A program made the position numbers and the translations under genes. A DNA stretch of 8,115 bases, from the NCBI GenBank assembly GCA_025450375.1, contig JANWHO010000124.1:1-8115 (forward strand). Reading direction: 5' to 3'. Positions 1 through 6,500 of this stretch are shown in pieces; positions within the stretch are counted from its first letter, which is position 1; each line of letters starts with the position of its first letter. The DNA comes from Chloroflexota bacterium (lineage in GTDB: Bacteria > Chloroflexota > UBA5177 > JANWHV01). The notes under the pieces are model-generated. The model ran no database searches, was not told the DNA's origin, and was given only the letters and a program-made list of their open reading frames with translations.

Positions 1-564
1 CGGTTCACCGGTCGCGGGGTCGATGACCCGTAACCGCCCGTTGATCACCCGCAGGTCCGCGCCCAAGACCTCGCTGTGATACCCCTCCACCCCAAGCAGC
101 CGAGTCATCGGCTGGTACTCACCCTCCACCAGCCGGTAGCCTGCCAGCGGCGGCTTGTTGTTCCGCTGCGGATCATAGAGGTAGTATTCGATCACTCCCA
201 ACTGGGCATAGAGCCGCATCTTCTTGCCCAGATCCTCCTTGATCGTGCTGGGCGAGGAGATCTCGAACACCACGTCCGCGAACTTGCCGCCTTCCTCCCA
301 GGTCATCCAGCACTCGCGAATCCCGCGCTCCACCTCGAAAGTGACAAAGACATCGGCGGAGACGTGGTCCCGTCCATATCCTTCGTGGTAATACATGAGC
401 ATGTTCCCGCCCACGTACACATCCGGCTCGTCGGCCAGCAGGTTGGTGCAGTTAAAGATGAGGTCGTTCATCTGGATCCGATGGACCTCGGTCTCAGCCA
501 TTGGCTTGCCGTCGCTCACCGGATACATCGCGTAATCGATCGGGGCTCGGACGCGGGCAAACAC
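1..564 (-). CDS. Uma2 family endonuclease (DUF820), C-terminus cut off by window edge
   Basis: The reading frame starts at a GTG (562-564) and stays open for 188 codons to the first base of the window, so the 3' end is missing. It matches the Uma2/DUF820 family of PD-(D/E)XK nuclease-fold proteins. The likely active-site acids are Asp71 (SADVF) and Glu101 (VVFEISSPST), followed by Lys114/Lys115 and the family signature YAQLGVIEYYLYDP at residues 119-132. The last visible residues, DPATGEP, look like the tail found in longer family members, so probably only a few dozen residues are lost. GTG is the first possible start, because an in-frame TGA lies two codons upstream, and a GGAGGAG ribosome site precedes it. 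The cellular role and DNA target of Uma2 proteins are largely unknown, and nuclease activity is inferred from the fold. The neighbouring cutC is on the same strand 82 bp upstream. Confidence 0.85.
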   Translation of the reverse strand, partial: MFARVRAPIDYAMYPVSDGKPMAETEVHRIQMNDLIFNCTNLLADEPDVYVGGNMLMYYHEGYGRDHVSADVFVTFEVERGIRECWMTWEEGGKFADVVFEISSPSTIKEDLGKKMRLYAQLGVIEYYLYDPQRNNKPPLAGYRLVEGEYQPMTRLLGVEGYHSEVLGADLRVINGRLRVIDPATGEP

Positions 565-573
565 GGCTCACAT

Positions 574-580
574 CTCCTCC
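574..580 (-). promoter_or_regulatory. Ribosome binding site deciding the GTG start of the first Uma2 gene
   Basis: GGAGGAG on the minus strand, with its GGAGG core 11 nt before the GTG at 562-564. An ATG lies right behind this site but is followed immediately by TGA, so it cannot be the start. The site therefore supports GTG initiation. Confidence 0.6.
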
Positions 581-646
581 GGCGCTAATCAGGTCGCCTC
601 TCAGTAAAATGTACCAGGCTGGAAGGGCGGCGCGGAGCCGAGATCC

Positions 647-1387
647 TCATCCGGGTTGTGTCGCGCCCATGATCTCGCGAATCAAGCGCAAGGAAGTGGC
701 CAGTCGGGCGTATTCCGGAGCCCGCAGCGCCCCGCCCATGAACACGCCATCGCGCCGGAAACGCATCCCCCCTTCCCGCGCCTCCAGGGCGGCGAAGTGG
801 ATCTCGCGGACCCCGCTGTCGCGCACGATCCGTTCGACATTCCGCGGCGTGATCCCGCCACCCGGCATAACGATAATTCGATCGCCCGCCCGCTGATAGA
901 GGCTTGTGATCAAGGGCAGCCCCTCCAGGACTGATTCCTCTTGACCCGAGGTCAGGACGCGCTCAACCCCAAGGTCAATCAGGGTCTCCATGGCCTCGAA
1001 CGGGTCGCGTGCCATGTCGAACGCGCGATGGACCGTGACCGCCATCGGTCGGGCCGCCTCGATGAGCAGGCGGGAGCGGGCGGCGTCGATCCGTCCATCG
1101 GGCAGGAGAAGTCCGAATACCACGCCGTTCGCGCCTTCCTCCCTGGCCGCCAGGATGTCGGTCTTCATCTCCTCGAACTCGTCGTCACTGTAGAGAAAAT
1201 CCCCGCCGCGCGGGCGAATGATCACATGGAGTCCGATCCCGGTCACGGTCCGCGCTCGCCGAATCGCCCCCAGGCTCGGGGTCGTGCCGCCCTCGAGCAG
1301 GTTCGCGCACAATTCAACCCGATCGGCTCCCGCCTCGCGCGCCGCCCGTACTCCCTCGTACGAGTCCACGCATATCTCGAACTTCAT
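647..1387 (-). CDS. cutC: CutC family protein (copper homeostasis protein homologue)
   Basis: This 246-residue protein matches E. coli CutC along its length and is a TIM-barrel protein of the usual family size. Signature blocks are ADRVELC (21-27), EGGTTPSLG (32-40), IIRPRGGDFLYSD (56-68), VTVHRAFDM (117-125), RVLTSGQ (143-149) and a GGGI turn (176-179). CutC has been called a cytoplasmic copper-handling protein, but its biochemical function is unsettled: the E. coli copper phenotype was traced to a small RNA, MicL, encoded at the 3' end of the gene. The frame extends 10 codons further, to an ATG at 1417. I chose the ATG at 1387 because the protein then begins MKFEICVDS as in the family, a purine-rich AAGGAAGAAGGG lies just upstream, and a putative extended -10 box would start the RNA inside the longer ATG. 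The upstream racemase on the same strand is 112 bp away, so co-transcription is possible but not required. Confidence 0.93.
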   Translation of the reverse strand: MKFEICVDSYEGVRAAREAGADRVELCANLLEGGTTPSLGAIRRARTVTGIGLHVIIRPRGGDFLYSDDEFEEMKTDILAAREEGANGVVFGLLLPDGRIDAARSRLLIEAARPMAVTVHRAFDMARDPFEAMETLIDLGVERVLTSGQEESVLEGLPLITSLYQRAGDRIIVMPGGGITPRNVERIVRDSGVREIHFAALEAREGGMRFRRDGVFMGGALRAPEYARLATSLRLIREIMGATQPG

Positions 1388-1422
1388 CCCGACCCTTCTT
1401 CCTTTGCGCGCCAACATCGGCC

Positions 1423-1431
1423 ATCATAGCA
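1423..1431 (-). promoter_or_regulatory. Putative extended -10 promoter for cutC
   Basis: The minus strand reads TGC-TATGAT, a match to the extended -10 pattern TGnTATAAT at five of six hexamer positions. No good -35 box lies 16-18 bp upstream, as is usual for extended -10 promoters. Transcription would start near 1416, giving a leader of about 29 nt before the ATG at 1387. Confidence 0.4.
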
Positions 1432-1454
1432 CCTTGTCGGCCCTATGAGGGTCG

Positions 1455-1469
1455 CCCCCGACGCGGGGG
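1455..1469 (-). terminator. G+C hairpin after the racemase gene, possible terminator
   Basis: CCCCCG and CGGGGG form a perfect 6-bp stem around a 3-nt loop, 30 nt past the racemase stop codon. No T-run follows on the minus strand, so it is at best a weak intrinsic terminator. It could instead reduce read-through into cutC or stabilise the upstream mRNA end. Confidence 0.35.
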
Positions 1470-1499
1470 ATGTGCCGCGGCGAGGAAGAAAGCGCCAGG

Positions 1500-2201
1500 T
1501 CAAAACTCCTCGCCCAGGGCGTACGCTACCGCCGCCTCCGCGTGCAGAGTGGTAGTGTCGAAGATCGGCACGGAGCTATCGGCCTGAGTGATCAGGAGCA
1601 TGATTTCCGTGCAGCCCAGGATAATCCCCTCGGCCCCCCGTTCAATGAGACCGCCGATGATCCGCTGATAGGCCGCGCGGGAGGCTGGCCGCGCTTCACC
1701 CCGCACCAGTTCGTCGTAAATGACTCGATGTACGATTTCCCGTTCAGTCTCGTCCGGTACACACACGTCAAGCCCAAAGCGATCCGTGAGGCGGCCGCGG
1801 TAGAACTCGTGCTCCATGGTGAATCGCGTGCCCAGGAGGCCGACCGCCCGGATCCCTTGAGCCTGGATACGGTGTCCAGTGGGGTCCGCGATATGCAAAA
1901 GGGGGATGCCGATCCGCGCCTCCATCACCTCGGCCACGCGATGCATGGTGTTGGTACACAGCACCACGAAATCGGCGCCCCCACGTTCGAGGCGCTGGGC
2001 GGCATCCACCATCAGCGCGGCCGCTTCGTCCCACCGTCCCAGATGCTGGAGGCTCTCGATCTCCGCGAAATCCGCCGAGAACATCAGGCTTCGGGCCGAA
2101 TGCAAACCGCCCAGCCTTCGAGCCATCGTCTGGTTGATGATCCGATAATATTCGGCCGATGACTCCCAACTCATGCCCCCAATCAGCCCGATGGTTTTCA
2201 T
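1500..2201 (-). CDS. Aspartate/glutamate racemase family protein (YgeA-like amino-acid racemase)
   Basis: This 233-residue protein matches E. coli YgeA closely over its whole length. It is a cofactor-independent racemase of the Asp/Glu racemase superfamily, made of two pseudo-symmetric alpha/beta domains with one catalytic cysteine each. Both are present: Cys82 in VLCTNTMH and Cys197 in LGCTEIMLL. Other family blocks are MKTIGLIGGMSWESS (1-15), HIADPTG (103-109), LLGTRFTME (122-130) and the C-terminal PIFDTTTLHAEAAV (212-225). The likely reaction is interconversion of L- and D-amino acids in the cytoplasm. The family includes broad-spectrum members, so the substrate cannot be fixed from sequence. 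The ATG at 2201 is preceded by AAGAGG at a spacing of 5 nt, and the family's N-terminal MKTIG confirms the start. It diverges from the thioesterase gene across 54 bp. Confidence 0.92.
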   Translation of the reverse strand: MKTIGLIGGMSWESSAEYYRIINQTMARRLGGLHSARSLMFSADFAEIESLQHLGRWDEAAALMVDAAQRLERGGADFVVLCTNTMHRVAEVMEARIGIPLLHIADPTGHRIQAQGIRAVGLLGTRFTMEHEFYRGRLTDRFGLDVCVPDETEREIVHRVIYDELVRGEARPASRAAYQRIIGGLIERGAEGIILGCTEIMLLITQADSSVPIFDTTTLHAEAAVAYALGEEF

Positions 2202-2224
2202 GTATTCCTCTTATTCTTTGCCAG

Positions 2225-2239
2225 CGAGGATGGTCCTCG
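2225..2239. repeat. Perfect inverted repeat in the divergent racemase/thioesterase promoter region
   Basis: CGAGGA-TGG-TCCTCG is a perfect 6-bp dyad with a 3-bp centre, in the 54-bp gap between the two divergent start codons. It could be a regulator's operator acting on both genes, or a short RNA hairpin just before the thioesterase ribosome site. I could not identify a convincing -10/-35 pair for either direction in this gap. Confidence 0.4.
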
Positions 2240-2246
2240 GTACCCT

Positions 2247-2251
2247 GGAGG
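2247..2251 (+). promoter_or_regulatory. Ribosome binding site of the thioesterase gene
   Basis: GGAGG lies 4 nt before the ATG at 2256. It supports this start, although the protein then carries about 30 residues more than the thioesterase domain needs. Confidence 0.65.
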
Positions 2252-2255
2252 CATC

Positions 2256-2771
2256 ATGAATGCACGGAGCAGCGCGGCCGCGCCCACTGGCGGCACGGAT
2301 GAAACGGCCACGGCCAGCGCGTACCCGACGCCGCTCCCCCGGAATGTGCGCCATGTGCGCGTGCGGATGCATCACACCGATCTGGTGGGGGCAGTCTATC
2401 ATGGCACCTTTTTCGACCTCTTCGAGGATGCCCGAACCGAGGTGTTTCGCGCCCTCGGCTATACCTACCGCGACTGTGTTGAGGGCGAGGAGCGGCTGAT
2501 GATCATTGTGCGGGCCGCCTGCGACTATAAGCGCCCAGCTCGGATGGATGATGAATTGGCGATCGCGGTCACGGTGGTAGCGCTTACGCGGGTGCGCCTG
2601 GGCTTTGCCTACGCGGTGTCGCTGGCGGCCACCGGAGAATCGGTGGCGTTTGGTCAACACGTGTTCGCGTTCCTCGACACGCGGACCAACCGTCCCACCT
2701 CGGTGCCGCCCCGGCTGGCCGCCCTGGTGCGGGCCACCCCCGAGTTCGCGGCGCCTTCGGCGGGGAAATAG
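2256..2771 (+). CDS. Hotdog-fold acyl-CoA thioesterase (4-hydroxybenzoyl-CoA thioesterase/YbgC type)
   Basis: This 171-residue protein has the family's N-terminal hotdog signature: VRVRMHHTDLVGAVYHG (34-50), with the likely catalytic Asp42, then FFDLFEDARTEVFRALGYTY (52-71). The later strand segments YKRPARMDDELAIAV (91-105) and SVAFGQHVFAFLD (129-141) follow family spacing. Enzymes of this type hydrolyse the thioester of acyl-CoA or acyl-ACP in the cytoplasm, usually as tetramers. The substrate (aromatic, short-chain or medium-chain acyl) cannot be told from this sequence. Residues 1-30 form an Ala/Thr/Ser/Pro-rich extension that does not look like a signal peptide or a folded domain. The strong GGAGG site supports the start as given. 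This is the only plus-strand gene in the window, and it converges on the second Uma2 gene with only 20 bp between stop codons. Confidence 0.88.
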   Translation: MNARSSAAAPTGGTDETATASAYPTPLPRNVRHVRVRMHHTDLVGAVYHGTFFDLFEDARTEVFRALGYTYRDCVEGEERLMIIVRAACDYKRPARMDDELAIAVTVVALTRVRLGFAYAVSLAATGESVAFGQHVFAFLDTRTNRPTSVPPRLAALVRATPEFAAPSAGK

Positions 2772-2791
2772 CCTCCTCGAAGCAGTGGCCC

Positions 2792-3409
2792 TTACGCGAA
2801 AAGATCAGCGACCGGATGCGTGAATCCGGGTACGACATCCTCTCCATCCAGCGAGTCGTCCATCCCGAGCCTGACCACTGGACCGCTGGCGGTTCCCGCG
2901 CGCCACACGTCAATGGTTTGCGCGCGCGGCCAGACTACCCATACCAGGCGTGTACCGGCGGTGAGGTAGGTTCGCGCCTTGGCGGCGAACTCGCTCGCGT
3001 TCTGGGACGGTGGGGCTATCTCCACCGCGAGTTCGGGGGCGAACGGGATAGGCTTATCCCGATCCGTGATCGAGCGGGCAAGCTCGGCCCCATAAAAACC
3101 AACATCGGGGATCAGGCCAGTTTCCGCTCCCGGGAACTTGAAAACCCCGTCGGAGGAGGTGACTCGACCCAGCTTCCGGGAGCGTACGAATGCTCCCAGT
3201 ACGATGATAATAGTGGCCGCGAGGGTCGTCGCCAGGTTCCCACTCCCTGCCATGCGGACGAGCACTCCTTCTACGACCTCATACTGCCACCCGTCATCAT
3301 CAACAAGGGCGAGCAAATCGTCGACCGTCATCGGGCCGACTCCAGGAACGATTTCCGCCCATGGCGCCAGGGCATTTGGTTGTGAGAGAGCGCGCACTTT
3401 ACTGCTCAT
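2792..3409 (-). CDS. Uma2 family endonuclease (DUF820), second copy
   Basis: This 205-residue protein has the full Uma2 layout. An N-terminal MTVDDLLALVDDDGWQYEVVEG block (27-48) is followed by IPDVGFY with Asp102, then PELAVEIAPPSQ with Glu130, and AAKARTYLTAGTRLVWVVWP with Lys144 (142-161). These are the expected acidic and lysine residues of a PD-(D/E)XK site. The frame continues upstream to 3655, but that part runs through a terminator and overlaps the end of the repeat-protein gene, so the real start is downstream. I chose the ATG at 3409: it has no ribosome site, but a good promoter would place the mRNA start at or next to it. An alternative is the ATG at 3331, which begins the conserved MTVDDLL block and has a GGAG 10 nt upstream. 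The protein is only distantly similar to the Uma2 at 1-564. Its function is unknown beyond the predicted nuclease fold. Confidence 0.85.
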   Translation of the reverse strand: MSSKVRALSQPNALAPWAEIVPGVGPMTVDDLLALVDDDGWQYEVVEGVLVRMAGSGNLATTLAATIIIVLGAFVRSRKLGRVTSSDGVFKFPGAETGLIPDVGFYGAELARSITDRDKPIPFAPELAVEIAPPSQNASEFAAKARTYLTAGTRLVWVVWPRAQTIDVWRAGTASGPVVRLGMDDSLDGEDVVPGFTHPVADLFA

Positions 3410-3415
3410 GGAACC

Positions 3416-3444
3416 ATTGTCAACGTTTTCGCTCCCTGGGTCAA
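3416..3444 (-). promoter_or_regulatory. Putative sigma70-type promoter of the second Uma2 gene, possibly leaderless
   Basis: On the minus strand, TTGACC (3439-3444) and GACAAT (3416-3421) are separated by exactly 17 bp. They match consensus at five and four of six positions. A start 7 nt past the -10 box would fall on the A of the ATG at 3409, which would make the transcript leaderless and explain the missing ribosome site. The promoter lies just past the terminator of the upstream gene, where one is needed. Confidence 0.5.
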
Positions 3445-3473
3445 CCACGATCATCACCCCAGCATGGGACACG

Positions 3474-3509
3474 AAAAGGGGCGCGGTCTCCGAAGAGATC
3501 GCGCCCCTT
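3474..3509 (-). terminator. Intrinsic terminator of the large repeat-protein gene, C(UUCG)G loop
   Basis: On the minus strand a 15-bp stem with a single A/C mismatch (arms AAGGGGCGCGATCTC and GAGACCGCGCCCCTT) is closed by a TTCG tetraloop flanked by C and G, the especially stable C(UUCG)G type. The stem runs into TTTT (complement of 3474-3477). It begins 27 nt past the stop codon at 3537, the right place for a rho-independent terminator. Confidence 0.85.
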
Positions 3510-3536
3510 GCCTGGATCCTGGGATCCTGGTGTGGA

Positions 3537-6500
3537 TCAACTCGCGGGCGCGCCGGCCAGGGCGTAGCCGCGGGTGAGGTTTTGGTTATAGATCGCTTGC
3601 TCGGCCAGGAACGGCAACCCGCTAAGCGAGCGGATCTCCACTCCGTGGACGCCACGCGGGAGACCGCTTACCGAACGGTTCAGATCGACCGTCACCCGTG
3701 CGTTGGCCGGTACGTTGAAGCTGGCCTGCTCAAGCTGGCCGCTCGCGGTGTGATAGGTGATCAGGATGTCGTTGGCGCGCGAGTTGGGATTGTACAGCAG
3801 GTCGAACTCCGCCTGACCAGGGCTGGTGTTACCCGTGGCGAAGATCCAGCCGATAGCCGGAGTGGAGCGTCCGAACACCACCGTGCCGCCGGCCGAGTTA
3901 CCGTTCGGCGCTCCAAAGTAGAGCGCGCGCTCGGCCACGATGGGCAGGGTGCTGTGGAGCACGGAGGCAATGGATGAGGCGCGCGCCACCGTATTGACCT
4001 TGATCGTCCCTCGCGACATGGGATCGACCGTGATCGAGCGGGTCCCCAGGAGGTGCCCGAGCTGGTCGTGGAACTGGGCCGTAACCACCGCCGCGCGCGC
4101 GCGGTCGGGGTTAAAGATGGTCAGATATTCCTCGAAACCGTTCGCGGTAGAGCCTTCGGCAAAGTAGAGCGTGGTCGCGCTCTGGGTGGTGCCGGGCTTG
4201 AGGGTCGCGCCCTGCTGCTGGGTTCCGAAGATGATGCGCCGGGCAGCCGCGATGGGCTGATCGGAGGTGATCATGGTCGCATGAGAAGCGTGCTTGACGT
4301 AGCTGTTGACCGGGACCACTACCTGGGTACGCCCAGGGATGGTCAGGTCGTACTGGACGGGCGCTTTCCCGTTGCCCAGTGGCCACGACACATGAACCCG
4401 CGCCGGAGCGGAACCAGGATTGAGCAAGAAGAGGGTCTCGGTGAAGCTCAGGCCGGTGTAGCCCTCGGCCATGTTCCAGGTGCGTGAGAGCGTGGAAGTC
4501 CCAGCGCTGCCCATCTGGTTGTTCCCACCCCGGTTACTGATCCGCGCCGCCGCGATAGGAAGATTGGCATGTACCATCACCGCTACGTGCGGGATGGCGC
4601 CGGCCAACCGGCCGATGTCGTAGGTGCCGCGGGCCTGGGCCGCCAGACTGAAGGGGATCACGCGCGTCTGGCCCACTCCGTAGTAGAGGGTCAGGGTGCC
4701 CTGCACCGCCGATTTGTTCGAGTTGAGGACGGCGATGGACTCGGCGGTGCCGCCTGTTGTCTGCCCGGCGGCGAAGTACCAGGTGGTAGCGCCGGTGCTA
4801 AGAGGCGCTGCCGCCACGGGGGCCATGATGGTGAGCGCGGCGGTTGCCACGCGATGCGTTGTCTGGCCAGCCGCGACGACCTGAACGGTAGCGGCCGTAT
4901 CGGTCTTCCCGACGAGGATGCTGGCCGTGAAGCTGCCCTGTGCGTTCGCCGTGACTTGCTTGGCTACGGCGTTGGCCACGCTCAGGGTTACAACCTCATT
5001 GGCACCGAATCCGCTTCCCGTAACCGTGAAGTTACCTCCCGCGTCGATTGTACTGGCGCTCAGGGTGAGATGCGCTGGATTGCCGAGGATGGTGAGGGCG
5101 GCGGTCGCCACGCGATGGGTTTGCAGTCCGGTCGCGACGACCTGAACGGTAGCGGCCGTATCGGTCTTCCCGAGGGTAATGCTGGCCGTGAAGCTGCCTT
5201 GCGAGTTCGCCGTGACTTGCTTGGCCAAGGCATTGGCGACGCTCAGGGTCACCGCCTCATTGGCGCCGAATCCGCTGCCCGTAACCGTGAAGGCGCCGCC
5301 CGCCGCGATTGAGCCGGTGCTCAGGGTGATCTTGGCGGCGGCCGTAACGGTGACCGTGACCACGCCGCTCAGGTGGCTGGTCAAGCCGCTGGCGGTAATC
5401 GGCAGCGCTCCGGCCGGCTGCGATGCCGAAAGAGTCAGGGGGGTTGAGAACGTGCCCTGGGCGGTCGCACGCACGTCGAGCAACGCATGGCCAGGAATGG
5501 AGATCTGTATCGCCTCGCCGGCCACGAAACCTTTTCCGGTCAGGGTCAGCGTGCTACCGGCGGCAATGCTGGTGACATTCGCCGTCACCGTCACCCCTGT
5601 ACGGGTAAAGGCGGCGCTCGCCGTAATCAGGCTGCTGACCCCGGTCGCCGTGACCGGCACCGATCCGGACGCACCGGCTGGGACGCTGAAGGGGGCGGAG
5701 AATGTACCGGAGCTGTCGGCGGTGGCCTGAGCCACCACAACTCCATTGAAGGAGACTCGTACTACTTCACCCGCCGCGAAGTCATGGCCTACGGCGGTCA
5801 GCGAGCTGCCGGCCTGGCCGGTTGTCGCGCTGAGGGTCAAGGTAGGGGCGGTGACCACATAGGCGGCGCTGCCGGTCATCCGGCTAGTCGATCCGGTGGC
5901 TACCAGGGTAATGGTCCCCGGTGAGAGTCGTTGCGGCAGCGTGAGGTTGGCCGAAATCTGACCCTGGCTATTCGCCGTGGTAGTGACGAGCGCGGCTGTT
6001 CCCAGCGAAATGGTTACAGGCTCGTTCGGGGTGAAACCGGAGCCGCCGGCCACCACCCGCATCCCGGGAGCACCAGTAGCTGGCGAGAGGGTGAGCGCCG
6101 CCGGGGCGCCAATTCGGGTGAACGAGGAGTTGACCGCGATCGAGCTGGTGGCACCCGTTGCCGTAACCGTTACCGCGCCGGATACTCCGGCGGGGACACT
6201 AAAGCTGGAGGAGAACGCCCCGGAACCATCGGCGGTGGCCTGAGCCACGGCCGTGCCGTTAAAGGAGATGTGCACCGTTTCGCCCGCCGCGAAGTTGTGG
6301 CCCGTCGCGGTAAGCGCACTACCGACCGCGCCGCTGGTCGCGCTCAGGGATAAGGTGGGGGCATTGACCGTATAGGTGGCGCTGCCGCTAATCTTGCTGG
6401 TCGATCCCGTCACGGTCAAGGTGAGAGCGCCAGGTGAGAGTCGAGCCGGCAGGGTGACGCTGGTCGAAATCTGGCCCTGCCCATTGGCGGTGGCGGTGGC

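Noticed and set aside
76..588. Plus-strand frame of 170 codons over the partial Uma2 gene
   Set aside because: The opposite strand encodes a clear Uma2 protein here; the plus-strand product is His/Leu-rich and shows no family pattern.
565..646. Promoter for the first Uma2 gene
   Set aside because: The minus strand has TGG-TACATT, a weak extended -10 resemblance without a -35 box. This was too weak to list.
941..1429. Plus-strand frame of 162 codons over cutC
   Set aside because: It is antisense to a strongly matched CutC protein and shows no recognisable domain.
3511..3530. Two GGATCC-containing short repeats next to the terminator
   Set aside because: The possible stem is only 5 bp around CTGG and is much weaker than the adjacent terminator. 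I see no reason to treat it as a separate element.
3410..3655. N-terminal extension of the second Uma2 gene to an ATG at 3655
   Set aside because: It would overlap the end of the secreted-protein gene on the same strand, run through a strong terminator, and add residues unlike any Uma2 protein.
3138..6353. Several long plus-strand reading frames (for example 3138-3977, 4569-5312, 5179-5730, 5931-6353)
   Set aside because: They lie antisense to the secreted-protein gene. The longer ones contain repeats that mirror the Ig-module repeats of the real gene, and none resembles a known protein or has a clear ribosome site. High G+C and Ala/Thr/Val-rich coding explain their length.
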